64,000 bases of DNA from Caldalkalibacillus uzonensis (lineage in GTDB: Bacteria; Bacillota; Bacilli; Caldalkalibacillales; Caldalkalibacillaceae). The notes beneath the pieces were generated by a model. It saw only the letters and a list, made by a program, of their open reading frames with translations. It searched no databases and was not told where the DNA came from. The stretch spans positions 45,643 through 109,642 of the forward strand of contig NZ_JAUSUQ010000013.1 in the NCBI RefSeq assembly GCF_030814135.1. The letters are read 5' to 3'. This document shows, in pieces, positions 26,911 through 35,350 of this stretch (position 1 is its first letter; each line of letters opens with the position of its first letter). The position numbers were made by a program, and so were the translations under genes.

Positions 26911-27186
26911 ATGAAGATTAAAGTATTTGCCAACTTTCGGGACATTTGCGGAGGAAAAAGTGTAACCATAAACCTTTCCCCGCCGCAAACGGTTGAGTCT
27001 GTTCTAGATGCCCTGATTGCCCAGTTTCCGGCCATGCAAGAGGAGTTGTTCACGGAACACAAAACACTTAAGCCTTTGGTCCATGTCTTTGTCAACGGCC
27101 AAAATATTATCCATCTCAACGGGCTTGAGACAAAAGTAGCTGCCAACGATGAAATTGCCCTGTTTCCTCCTGTTGCCGGAGGGTAA
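26911..27186 (+). CDS. Second MoaD-like ubiquitin-fold protein (AOR-associated)
   Basis: A 91-aa protein beginning MKIKVFANFRDICGGK and ending FPPVAGG, so with a free C-terminal Gly-Gly for adenylation and sulfuration. It is longer than the MoaD of the main operon (79 aa) and matches better the archaeal-type MoaD or SAMP proteins found near tungsten aldehyde oxidoreductases. GTGAGGTG-like ribosome site. It is divergent from the second moeA operon and is followed after 4 nt by a small gene whose product also ends in Gly-Gly; both converge with the AOR gene. Probably the sulfur carrier for tungstopterin synthesis, activated by one of the two MoeB proteins. Confidence 0.85.
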   Translation: MKIKVFANFRDICGGKSVTINLSPPQTVESVLDALIAQFPAMQEELFTEHKTLKPLVHVFVNGQNIIHLNGLETKVAANDEIALFPPVAGG

Positions 27187-27190
27187 ACCT

Positions 27191-27484
27191 ATGCACCATG
27201 AACAGGCGATGCATACAGAGCAACTGGAGATAAGAGGTGTTAACCGGCGGGATATCCTGCGTTATCTGTCCGAGCTGGGCGGTCAAATCTGTACGGAGTC
27301 TCTTGCTTCCACAACCGTTTTCCAGCATCCAAACTGGGAATGTCATGTGTCTCGAGAAGAGTTCTTCATTTTTCTGCAATCTCAGGTGCCCAAAGTCCAC
27401 GTCCGGTTTTTATCCTCAAATCAGCACAAATTGGAAGAGATTGTTGAAGCATTCCGCTTGAAAACATTTCGTGCTGGCGGATGA
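27191..27484 (+). CDS. Small MoaD-partner protein ending in Gly-Gly (DUF1952-like?)
   Basis: A 97-aa protein. ATG at 27191 with GGAGGG 7 nt before, overlapping nothing but only 4 nt after the moaD2 stop. Its body reads LEIRGVNRRDILRYLSELGG, then a WECHVSREEFFIF strand/helix and a C-terminus EEIVEAFRLKTFRAGG. I recall a Thermus protein in which a MoaD domain is fused to a C-terminal domain of about this size (MoaD-related, DUF1952); this gene pair looks like the split form, but that is from memory. The C-terminal Gly-Gly raises the possibility that it is itself conjugated or sulfurated. Confidence 0.7.
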   Translation: MHHEQAMHTEQLEIRGVNRRDILRYLSELGGQICTESLASTTVFQHPNWECHVSREEFFIFLQSQVPKVHVRFLSSNQHKLEEIVEAFRLKTFRAGG

Positions 27485-27546
27485 TCCGATCTCTTGGACG
27501 GTGCTTCCTCCTGCCAACCGTTTTCCACGCTCAGGGGGTGGTGAAA

Positions 27547-27577
27547 GCCCTCTGCCAGTACCCGGCAGAGGGCTTTT
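27547..27577. terminator. Bidirectional terminator between moaD2 pair and AOR gene
   Basis: A perfect 10-bp stem GCCCTCTGCC/GGCAGAGGGC, loop about 7 nt, with TTTT on the plus strand and CTTTC on the minus strand. It separates the convergent moaD2 pair and the AOR gene. Confidence 0.85.
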
Positions 27578-27584
27578 ATGCGGC

Positions 27585-29405
27585 CTAAGCACCAACCGCT
27601 TCATTAATGCCCAGCTCTTGCAGTTTTTCCTTGGTGACCACACCTTTTTCCCAGCCGCGCACCTGATAGTATTCATTCAGCATCACATCCAAATGGCTGA
27701 CAGCTCCTTTGGAGCCTCCTCCGGCTGGTTCCTGCAAAAAGCGTTTCGGCAAGAAATCGTCTTCATAACCAAACCCGGCCAAATTGTTAAAATAACGCTC
27801 CAGATTGTAAACCCGTTCCCCAATTCTCATGATATCCTCGCCATTCAAATCAATACCGACCACAGCCGTATATTGTTGGGCATATAAGTCCGCATTCTCA
27901 GAGAAAGCGGAGAACTTGCATAAATCAAGTGAGTCAGAGAAAGCATGGAGATCCTGGAAGATTTTCAGCAGTTCACCTTTCCCCTCCGGCTTTAAGCGGT
28001 CCGTCGGTTCGGGAATGCCGGCAATTTCACTGGCTACCGTGTATCCGCGCAAATGACAGGCTCCGCGGTTGCTGGTGGCATAACCCAGACCAATACCTTG
28101 GATACCCCGGGGATCATATGCTGGAATAGCCTGGTTTTTGACAACCATGGCAATATCGGGATCCCCGAAGTGCTTCGCTGCCCGTGCTGTACCGTTAGCC
28201 AACACATCCCCAAAACCTTCCCGGCGGGCAAGCTTTTCAGTCAAGGCAATCATGGTGTCCACATCCCCCCAGAGGATAGGCTCCTGATGCAATCCTTTCT
28301 CATAAGCCTCCATGGCTGTGGACAACGTATTGCCCAGTTCAATGGTATCCAGGCCATATTCATTACAGAGGTCGATCAGATAAGCTACCGCTTCTTTGTT
28401 TGACGTGCCGCAATTAGGTCCCAAAGCCCAAGCAGATTCGTATTCAAAGCTTTCCACTCTTGTTTTATATGGCCCTTCTTTGACTTCCACTTCGATCTTA
28501 CAGGCCACAGGACAGGCATGACAGGTGGGATCACTGACTAAGAGCTCATTGCGAACCGTCTCCCCGCTGATCTCATCGGCTGTTTCAAAATAGGTTTCCT
28601 TTGAGTTCTTAGCAGGAAGTGCCCCTACTTCATTAATAATATTCATTAATACGTTCGTTCCATAAACGGACAATCCGCCCTTTTTGGGGGCTGTTAAGGC
28701 GCCCTCCATAATGGCTGCCAGCCCTGCTTTGACCGCTTGGGAATATTCATCAGGCCGTGCTGGTTCGGGCATATTACCTTTTTGAGCTGCTTTGATGACG
28801 ATCGCTTTGAGGTTTTTGGAGCCGGCGACTGCTCCTGTGCCTCCCCGTCCGGCAGACCGGTCATCTTCATTAATAAAATTGGCAAACAGCACCTGGTTTT
28901 CTCCAGCCTGACCGATGGCCATCACCGAGACATCTTTGCCATATTGATCACGCATATATTGGACTGTCGCCCGTGTGCCCTGTCCCCACAAATGGGAAGC
29001 ATCTCTCAATTCCGCTTGGCCATTTTCCACATACAGATAAACAGGCTTGTCACTCTTTCCTGTGAAAATGAGGTTATCAAACCCAGCCCATTTTAACCTG
29101 GCCGCCGTCCATCCCCCCATATGTGAGTCTGTCACTGTCCCTGTCAAGGGTGAGCGGGTCACAACACATAAACGTCCGCTCATATTGATTCTGGTTCCGG
29201 TCAAAGGCCCTGTCATCACACATAACATGTTATCCGGTGAGAGCGGGTCTACTTTGTAAATCTGGTGGTCAAAAAGATATTTTACCCCCAGCCCCCGGGC
29301 TCCCACGTACTTCAGCAGATCTTCTTCCTTAGGCTTCCGGTACTCCACAGTACCTGCAGTCAAATCGACCCACGCTTCCTTATGGCGGTAACCTCCTAAT
29401 GTCAC
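27585..29405 (-). CDS. aor: Aldehyde:ferredoxin oxidoreductase (tungsten-type AOR)
   Basis: A 606-aa cytoplasmic enzyme of the AOR family that oxidises aldehydes to carboxylates and passes electrons to ferredoxin; family members hold a tungsten bis-pterin and one [4Fe-4S] cluster. Seen: N-terminal GYRHKEAWVDLTAG, pterin-binding NMSGRLCVVTRSPLTGTVTD and GRGGTGAVAGSKNLKAIV, the cluster cysteines CHACPVAC (about 288-295) with the distant fourth Cys in LDLCKFS, and the second pterin motif around DPRGIQGIGLGYATSNRGACH (in parts). Length fits (about 605-630). GTG start with AAAGGAGG 10 nt upstream. Its neighbours (MoaD2, MoeA copies, MoaA, MoeB2) are a cofactor supply for it. Confidence 0.94.
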   Translation of the reverse strand: MTLGGYRHKEAWVDLTAGTVEYRKPKEEDLLKYVGARGLGVKYLFDHQIYKVDPLSPDNMLCVMTGPLTGTRINMSGRLCVVTRSPLTGTVTDSHMGGWTAARLKWAGFDNLIFTGKSDKPVYLYVENGQAELRDASHLWGQGTRATVQYMRDQYGKDVSVMAIGQAGENQVLFANFINEDDRSAGRGGTGAVAGSKNLKAIVIKAAQKGNMPEPARPDEYSQAVKAGLAAIMEGALTAPKKGGLSVYGTNVLMNIINEVGALPAKNSKETYFETADEISGETVRNELLVSDPTCHACPVACKIEVEVKEGPYKTRVESFEYESAWALGPNCGTSNKEAVAYLIDLCNEYGLDTIELGNTLSTAMEAYEKGLHQEPILWGDVDTMIALTEKLARREGFGDVLANGTARAAKHFGDPDIAMVVKNQAIPAYDPRGIQGIGLGYATSNRGACHLRGYTVASEIAGIPEPTDRLKPEGKGELLKIFQDLHAFSDSLDLCKFSAFSENADLYAQQYTAVVGIDLNGEDIMRIGERVYNLERYFNNLAGFGYEDDFLPKRFLQEPAGGGSKGAVSHLDVMLNEYYQVRGWEKGVVTKEKLQELGINEAVGA

Positions 29406-29522
29406 TTTTAATCAACCTCCTTTTTAAAGTGTGCTGAACAGAGCCACAAGCCCCTGTTCATCATTGATATTCGACATGCAAACGCTTAAATCCTGTCAAT
29501 TGCCAAAATTTTTTCTTCGATA

Positions 29523-29551
29523 TTGGAAGACATTCGGTGATATGATATGCT
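29523..29551 (+). promoter_or_regulatory. Candidate SigA promoter of moeB2
   Basis: TTGGAA and TATGCT are separated by 17 nt. Transcription from it would start near 29558, downstream of the first ATG of the open frame (29547), which supports the GTG at 29607 as the start of the following gene. Confidence 0.45.
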
Positions 29552-29606
29552 CATATTACAGCTTACGTCACTAAGTCGGTCATTAGACCTTGCGGAGTGG
29601 ATTCAG

Positions 29607-30599
29607 GTGTACACAGTCAAGAGTCGCCTAAAGGAACAAGCGTCGTTAAAGAACAAAAAAGCAGCTATTATCGGGGTCGGTGCCCTGGGGTCGGTAACAG
29701 CCCAGCATCTGCTCAGACTGGGCATTGGTGAGCTGCGCCTTATTGACCGCGACATTGTGGAATTGACTAATCTCGGGCGGCAAGTGTTGTATACTGAAGC
29801 CGATGCCCACAGCCGCTTACCCAAAGCGATTGCCGCTCAAAAAAGGCTGCAAGCCATCAATTCCTCCGTCCGGATCTCTGCCCATGTGCAGGATGCCAAT
29901 CCTGCTACCATTGAAGAGCTGGTTAAAGGCTGTGATCTGATCTTGGACGGCACCGATAATATGCGCACCCGCTTTTTGATCAACGATGTCAGTGTGAAGT
30001 TAAACATTCCTTGGATATATGGAGGCGCTGTGGCCTCCAGAGGAGTGGTCGCCTGCTTCCTCCCAGGGCGCACTCCCTGTTTGCGCTGCATGTTTCATGA
30101 ACCTGATGAACTGCATGGTCAAACCTGTGATACCATTGGGGTATTGGGTCCCCTTGTACATATCGTTGGTTCGTATCAAGTCCTTTTAGCTTACCACCTG
30201 TTAACCGGAAATGAAGAAGCTTGTCTGTCATCATTGAAACATATTGATCTGTGGCACCATGATGTAGATGAATTGCCCCGTGTGTTTCATCCGTCCTGTC
30301 CGTGTTGCCAAAAAGGGAAGTATCACTTTCTTGACGAAAACATACAAGAGTCGCTTATCGTCCAGCTATGTGGTCGCAACAGCATCCAAATCACACCGCA
30401 ACAACCTGTCCACCTCTCCTTTGATGTGTGGATGAAGCGCTGGAAACAGTTGGGGGAGGCTAAACAAACAGCTTATTATGTACAGCTTTATTATGACGGG
30501 TACCGTATTGTCGTTTTTCGTGATGGGCGTCTATTGCTGGAGGGCGTCAATAACCCAGAGCAGGCCAAACAATTGTATGCCAAGTTGATTGGTGCCTAA
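29607..30599 (+). CDS. Second MoeB/ThiF-type adenylyltransferase
   Basis: A 330-aa E1-like enzyme, clearly paralogous to the moeB at 17479, including the 75-residue C-terminal extension (LCGRNSIQITP; VVFRDGRLLLEGV). Seen: AAIIGVGALGSVTA, DRDIVELTNLGRQVLY, ILDGTDNMRTRFLIND, zinc pairs CLRC and CPCC. The usual N-terminal RYSRQ motif, whose Arg reaches into the partner's active site, is not found; the protein starts VYTVKSRLKEQ instead. I use the GTG at 29607 (GCGGAG 9 nt upstream) because the ATG at 29547 lies within the promoter. Standing beside AOR and MoaD2, it probably activates MoaD2, but thiazole or another carrier is possible. A terminator follows. Confidence 0.8.
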   Translation: MYTVKSRLKEQASLKNKKAAIIGVGALGSVTAQHLLRLGIGELRLIDRDIVELTNLGRQVLYTEADAHSRLPKAIAAQKRLQAINSSVRISAHVQDANPATIEELVKGCDLILDGTDNMRTRFLINDVSVKLNIPWIYGGAVASRGVVACFLPGRTPCLRCMFHEPDELHGQTCDTIGVLGPLVHIVGSYQVLLAYHLLTGNEEACLSSLKHIDLWHHDVDELPRVFHPSCPCCQKGKYHFLDENIQESLIVQLCGRNSIQITPQQPVHLSFDVWMKRWKQLGEAKQTAYYVQLYYDGYRIVVFRDGRLLLEGVNNPEQAKQLYAKLIGA

Positions 30600-30605
30600 T
30601 CATTT

Positions 30606-30636
30606 AAAGAGCCCCAGTTTTCAACTGAGGCTCTTT
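30606..30636 (+). terminator. Terminator of moeB2
   Basis: AAAGAGCC and GGCTCTTT arms, extended by imperfect CCAG/CTGA, 7 nt after the stop; the run ends in TTTATCC on the plus strand. Confidence 0.75.
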
Positions 30637-30673
30637 ATCCATATTTATAAAGTTTAGCGGTAAAAATGAATCG

Positions 30674-30883
30674 TTATTGGTATTGACCGCTCATCTGTTG
30701 CTGAGCCATACGAACGAGGCGTTTGGTAATTTCACCACCGACAGAACCGTTGGCACGAGAAGTGGTCTCAGCACCCAATTGTACGCCAAACTCCTGAGCA
30801 ATTTCGTATTTCATTTGATCAAGGGCTTGCTGCACACCAGGTACGAGAAGCTGGTTGTTGTTATTGCTTCTGTTTTGAGCCAT
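30674..30883 (-). CDS. Alpha/beta-type small acid-soluble spore protein
   Basis: A 69-aa SASP that coats DNA in the spore core and protects it from UV and heat. Seen: [26 protein letters not shown], then the GPR protease cleavage region around [10 protein letters not shown], and the invariant [24 protein letters not shown] precedes the ATG. Single gene between the moeB2 terminator and the tRNA cluster; expression in the forespore under SigG is expected from the family. It confirms a spore-forming host. Confidence 0.96.
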   Translation of the reverse strand: MAQNRSNNNNQLLVPGVQQALDQMKYEIAQEFGVQLGAETTSRANGSVGGEITKRLVRMAQQQMSGQYQ

Positions 30884-30991
30884 GTGATATTCCTCCTTTT
30901 AAGATAGTAAGATAGTGATGGGATTTTTACTTTGTGTCGTGAGCAACAATTTTATACGGGCATAACGCCGGTAATTAATTCCGTTTAATAT

Positions 30992-31056
30992 AAAAAAACC
31001 GCATATTAAACGTCAAATGATGATAACAACCCACCGTTCAACGTTTAACATACGGT
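30992..31056 (-). terminator. Terminator of the tRNA operon
   Basis: On the minus strand a 16-bp stem (ACCGTATGTTAAACGT with ACGTTTAATATGCGGT, two G-U pairs), loop about 27 nt, then TTTTTTT. It lies 20 nt after the tRNA-Cys CCA end. Confidence 0.8.
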
Positions 31057-31076
31057 CCGACAACATCACATATGTA

Positions 31077-31150
<74 letters not shown>

Positions 31151-31160
31151 TTGATCATAA

Positions 31161-31235
31161 TGGCTGGGCTGGCTGGATTCGAACCAGCGCATCACGGGGC
31201 CAAAACCCGTTGCCTTACCACTTGGCTACAGCCCA
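31161..31235 (-). tRNA. tRNA-Gln (TTG)
   Basis: Acceptor stem TGGGCTG/CAGCCCA, G discriminator and encoded CCA. Anticodon TTG. The T loop GGTTCGAATCC is intact. Confidence 0.97.
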
Positions 31236-31248
31236 GTATTGAAAAATA

Positions 31249-31325
31249 TGGGGCGACTGATGGGATTCGAACCCACGAATGCCGGAGCCACAATCCGGTG
31301 CGTTAACCACTTCGCCACAGCCGCC
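31249..31325 (-). tRNA. tRNA-His (GTG)
   Basis: Anticodon GTG in loop TTGTGGC; an extra 5' G (G-1) opposite C73, typical of tRNA-His; acceptor GCGGCTG/CAGTCGC and encoded CCA. Confidence 0.97.
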
Positions 31326-31344
31326 ACATTATCAGCTTTGAAGA

Positions 31345-31429
31345 TGGTGGAGGGGGACGGATTCGAACCGCCGAACCCAGAGGGAGCAGATTTACAGTCT
31401 GCCGCGTTTGGCCACTTCGCTACCCCTCC
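31345..31429 (-). tRNA. tRNA-Tyr (GTA)
   Basis: Class II tRNA with long variable arm; acceptor GGAGGGG/CCCCTCC, anticodon GTA in CTGTAAA, encoded CCA. Confidence 0.97.
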
Positions 31430-31543
31430 ATAGTTTAGCTTCTCCGTTTAGACGCTAAAAAAGAGCAACACAGTGCGTGCCTCTCTTTAGGTACAAATGT
31501 AAATATTTAATTGTTCATTGTAGACGCAGATGCGCTCATTTAG

Positions 31544-31620
<77 letters not shown>

Positions 31621-31699
31621 TCAAATAATGTTGTTCGCATTTAAATAGTATACAACGAATTAATCGAAATGTCAAGATAGCAAACAAGTATACAATAAG

Positions 31700-31790
31700 T
31701 GGCGGAGAAGGAGGGATTTGAACCCTCGCGTGCCTGACGGCACCTACTCCCTTAGCAGGGGAGCCCCTTCAGCCACTTGGGTACTTCTCC
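31700..31790 (-). tRNA. tRNA-Ser (GCT)
   Basis: Class II tRNA with long variable arm (TGCCGTCAGGCA); acceptor GGAGAAG/CTTCTCC, anticodon GCT, G discriminator, encoded CCA. First of the cluster in transcription order. Confidence 0.97.
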
Positions 31791-31925
31791 GCATAAACAA
31801 ACTTCGACCGATGCACTACTTAATATAACATCTTCCCTAGTGTTTATCAACCCCTGAGTGGATGTCTAAATTTTGTCTAAACATACAAAAGCATAAAGGT
31901 CAAATCAAACCCTTACCCAAAGTAG

Positions 31926-33392
31926 CTAAGGTCTTTTGTCTTTGTCCTGAACGTCTAAAATGGGGGGTCTTGTCTTTTTTAACGGTACAGGGGTACGTAC
32001 TAACACTTCATACATTCCCTGCAAATTAAAAGGAATCAGCGGCCATAAATAAGGAACATTTAAAGTTTTGGTGGAGGCCAGCAAGATGACCCAGAAACCG
32101 ACAGCTAAAATAAAGCCATACAAGCCAAAAATAGCTCCAGCCATTAAAAAGATAATGCGAAAGATTCGATTGGCCAAACTTAATTCATAACTGGGCGTGG
32201 CATAAGTGCCCATCACAGCAATGGCCAAGTATAAAATCACCTCATTGGTAAATAATCCTACTTTGACGGCCACTTCTCCAATTAAAATGGCAGCCACTAA
32301 CCCCAAAGCAGTGGCTAACGCACTAGGGGTGTGAATGGCAGCCATCCGTAATATTTCTGTCCCAATTTCAGCTAAGAAGAACTGCCAGAATAAGGAAATC
32401 GGACCAACATCATCAACCCCGATAAACTCCCAACGCTCCGGCAGCAAGCGGGGATTGGCAGCCAGAATGTACCACAGGGGCAGCACAAACAAGGAGGCAA
32501 ACATGGCACTAAAACGGATCCAGCGCAAAAAAGCACCGACCACAGGCTTTTGACGGTATTCTTCAGCATGCTGAAGATGATGCCAAAATGTACTTGGACA
32601 AATTAAAACACTAGGTGAACCATCCACAATAATCAAAACATGCCCTTCCAACAAATGAACGGCCGAGGTATCCGCCCGTTCCGTAAAGCGGACCAGAGGA
32701 TAAGGATTCATGTTGCGGCCGAAGATAAACTCTTCAATTGTTTTTTCAGCCATACTTAATCCGTCAATATCAATTTCATCCAATTTTTGATCAATCAGCT
32801 TGACCAGGTCAGGATCGGCAATACTGTCCATATAAGCCAGTACCACATCAGTTTTGGACCGTTTGCCTACCTGCTTATACCTCATCACCAACGAGCGGTC
32901 ACGTATCCGGCGCCGGATGAGCGCTGTATTAAACACTAAGGTTTCCACAAAGCCGTCCCGCGGCCCCCGAACCACCCGTTCAATATCAGGCTCTTCCGGC
33001 GAACGACTGGGATACTCCCTAATATCAATTAAAATGACTTCTTTTGCACCTTCAACGATCAAAGCAGCCTGCCCCGACAAGACCTGGGTAATCACTTCTT
33101 CCAAATCTTCCGTGGTTTCAATTTCAATATAAGGGATTAGGCTGCGTGTCAAGGCTTCAATGGGATTAGTACGCAAATCCCGTGGTGCAAAGGCATTTAT
33201 ATGGCGCATGATATTAACCATGACATCATCCTTAGCAAAACCGTCCACAAAAAAAAGGCCAAACTTTAAGCCTGCATATTCAAGTTTATGATGGATCACA
33301 TCGAAGCTTTTTTCAATGCGAAGCTCCTGTTGCAAGTAGGTAATATTATCTTCAAATGTTTCTGAAACAGGAACCTGCTGAGCCGGGGCCAT
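31926..33392 (-). CDS. spoVAF: Spore germination/maturation membrane protein SpoVAF (GerA family)
   Basis: A 488-aa GerA-A-type protein. Residues 1-290 are a soluble domain (SFDVIHHKLEYAGLKFGLFF, VDGFAKDD, IPYIEIETTEDLEEV, LIDIREYPSR, RGPRDGFVETLVFNTALIRRR in parts), followed by about five membrane helices with ISLFWQFFLAEIGTEILR, HTPSALATALGLVAAILIGE and NLQGMYEVLVRTPVP. The motif VRGPRDGF is general for GerA-A/SpoVAF; the start region and length (about 490) agree better with SpoVAF, which belongs to the SpoVA group in the spore inner membrane and forms a channel module with another protein. Here it stands alone, not in a spoVA operon. GGAGGAAGGAGAG precedes the ATG. Confidence 0.85.
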   Translation of the reverse strand: MAPAQQVPVSETFEDNITYLQQELRIEKSFDVIHHKLEYAGLKFGLFFVDGFAKDDVMVNIMRHINAFAPRDLRTNPIEALTRSLIPYIEIETTEDLEEVITQVLSGQAALIVEGAKEVILIDIREYPSRSPEEPDIERVVRGPRDGFVETLVFNTALIRRRIRDRSLVMRYKQVGKRSKTDVVLAYMDSIADPDLVKLIDQKLDEIDIDGLSMAEKTIEEFIFGRNMNPYPLVRFTERADTSAVHLLEGHVLIIVDGSPSVLICPSTFWHHLQHAEEYRQKPVVGAFLRWIRFSAMFASLFVLPLWYILAANPRLLPERWEFIGVDDVGPISLFWQFFLAEIGTEILRMAAIHTPSALATALGLVAAILIGEVAVKVGLFTNEVILYLAIAVMGTYATPSYELSLANRIFRIIFLMAGAIFGLYGFILAVGFWVILLASTKTLNVPYLWPLIPFNLQGMYEVLVRTPVPLKKTRPPILDVQDKDKRP

Positions 33393-33548
33393 ATTTCACT
33401 CTCCTTCCTCCTTTTTTAATTAGTATGGAGGAAAGTGAAACATTGTATGTAAAATAAATAAACCATCCTTGTCCCGGTCCCATCATCAATATTCCCAGAA
33501 CAAGAATGGCTGCCTTTTAAATTGTACTTTGGATGGTGCCTGAGCACA

Positions 33549-35234
33549 TTAATATTTTTTAAGGAGCCATTTAAGCGGCAGGATTGAAACAAGAATAATC
33601 AGCAATGCCGCTGGTGCAGCCAAATGGTAAATCGCTTCTCTTGCTTCTACCCACACCCGCACAGCCAATGTATCAAACCCAGGCGGACGCAAGAGCAAGG
33701 TGGCTGGAAGTTCTTTAATAGAACTGACGAAAACTAGAGCCCCGCCCGCTAAAATACCGGGCATCACTAACGGCAGGATCACTGTAAATAACACTTTCCA
33801 TGGTGTTTGTCCTAAGCTGCGGGCCGCTTCATCCACCCGGGGTGATACAAGACTTAGCGAAGCTTCACCCGACTGCAGAGCCTGGGGCAGAAAGCGGATA
33901 AAATAGGCAATCACCACCAGGAAGAAAGTATTGTACAGCCAGGTGATATATTGGTTAAAAATGAAGACGATCCCCAAAGCGACAATCACCCCTGGAAGGG
34001 CATACCCTGCATAAGCCAGCTTATCAATGACTTTACTTATGACAGAGGGATAGCGTGACTTTAGGTAGATAACAGGTAAGGCAAACAGCATGGAGATCAA
34101 GGCCGCCAAGCCAGCCACTTTGACACTGTTAAAGACATAACCCCAGAAACGGGTATCCAAAGCACCCATGCGTATGCCAATGTTGGACCAATAAATGAGA
34201 ACGATCAAGGGCAACGCCACAGAAAGAAAAAAGACGAGTGCAACATACAGCAAAGCAGGAATTGTCCAGCGTCCCAAGGGGAGCAACTCCGGTTCCCGGT
34301 AAGAGTTGCTCGTTTGATAATATTTCTGCTTTGATCTGGTTTTGGACTCAACCCATAAAATAATCAAGGTTAAGACGATTAAGACCAGACTAAGCACACT
34401 GGCCGAAATACGGTCATAACTGCCCATCTGATAATAAATAGCGGATGTAAAGGTGTTGTAACGCAACATGGCAATAGCCCCGAAGTCAGATAAAACATAT
34501 AACGATACCAAAATTGCCCCAGCCCCGATGGCTGGACGCAAAAAAGGCAAGTTCACTTTCCAGAAAATTTGGCGGGTGGTTAACCCTTGGGAGCGGGCCA
34601 TATCTTCAAAGTTCCGGTTCATTTTCCTCAGGGCTGCACTGGCGATAAGGAAAACATAAGGGTAAGTAAACATGGTCAGAGCGAAAAAAACACCCCAAAA
34701 GCTGTATATATTGAGCGGAAATTCAATATGGGCCAGCCAGGGCTGTTCCGTCCACCATCTGTATAACCAACCTCTGGGACCAAGAATGATCACATAGGTC
34801 ATTGCTCCTACATAAGGGGGAATGACAAGGGGCAAGGCAAGCAGCCACTGCCACGTCCGCCTGCCAGGCAACTGGCAACGGTTAACAAGCCAGGCTAAAG
34901 ACACACCTATGATCAAGGTAGCCGTTGTGACCGCAACGGTTAAAAGCAATGTGTTTTGTAACAGCTCCGGGATACGGGAATCCAGGAGGCGCATCCAACG
35001 GTCCGTACCGGCAAAAAGGGAGCGCCAGATCACATAAAAAATAGGTACCCCCATCACAAAGGCTGTGATCAGACCCAAACCAAGCAGATAAAAATCTGGT
35101 GGATTGCCGTTCCACACCCTGCGCCAATAAAACCTGACTAAATGGAACAGGGTTCGGGACGATTGTACCCGAACCTCGTGTTCTTGTTTATTCAGCTGTT
35201 TATCTCTAAAACCCTGTTGCCGGTCTAGTTTCAT
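33549..35234 (-). CDS. Ferric iron ABC transporter permease (FbpB/SfuB type)
   Basis: A 561-aa fused permease with about 12 membrane helices, two similar halves as in FbpB. Each half carries an EAA loop: EDMARSQGLTTRQIFWKVNLP near 225 and DEAARSLGQTPWKVLFTVILP near 475. The ATG at 35234 has AGGAG 8 nt before it. It lies downstream of the iron-binding protein gene, 117 nt apart, and would import Fe(III) together with it. No ATP-binding gene (FbpC) follows, although one normally completes the system; it may be elsewhere or the motor may be shared. Confidence 0.88.
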   Translation of the reverse strand: MKLDRQQGFRDKQLNKQEHEVRVQSSRTLFHLVRFYWRRVWNGNPPDFYLLGLGLITAFVMGVPIFYVIWRSLFAGTDRWMRLLDSRIPELLQNTLLLTVAVTTATLIIGVSLAWLVNRCQLPGRRTWQWLLALPLVIPPYVGAMTYVIILGPRGWLYRWWTEQPWLAHIEFPLNIYSFWGVFFALTMFTYPYVFLIASAALRKMNRNFEDMARSQGLTTRQIFWKVNLPFLRPAIGAGAILVSLYVLSDFGAIAMLRYNTFTSAIYYQMGSYDRISASVLSLVLIVLTLIILWVESKTRSKQKYYQTSNSYREPELLPLGRWTIPALLYVALVFFLSVALPLIVLIYWSNIGIRMGALDTRFWGYVFNSVKVAGLAALISMLFALPVIYLKSRYPSVISKVIDKLAYAGYALPGVIVALGIVFIFNQYITWLYNTFFLVVIAYFIRFLPQALQSGEASLSLVSPRVDEAARSLGQTPWKVLFTVILPLVMPGILAGGALVFVSSIKELPATLLLRPPGFDTLAVRVWVEAREAIYHLAAPAALLIILVSILPLKWLLKKY

Positions 35235-35350
35235 CAGCAAGGCTCCTACTTCATAATGTGGACAAGTTAATATTCCACTTCTTATTGTAAATGATTGTAG
35301 ACCAATCGTCTATGCACAATTCCTTACAAGGCCAAGTTGTTATGCCCTGC

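Noticed and set aside
27600..29400. Several long plus-strand frames inside the AOR, pdh, rnj and pst genes
   Set aside because: They lie antisense to clear family members, lack ribosome sites and show no domain features; they are shadows of strong codon bias.
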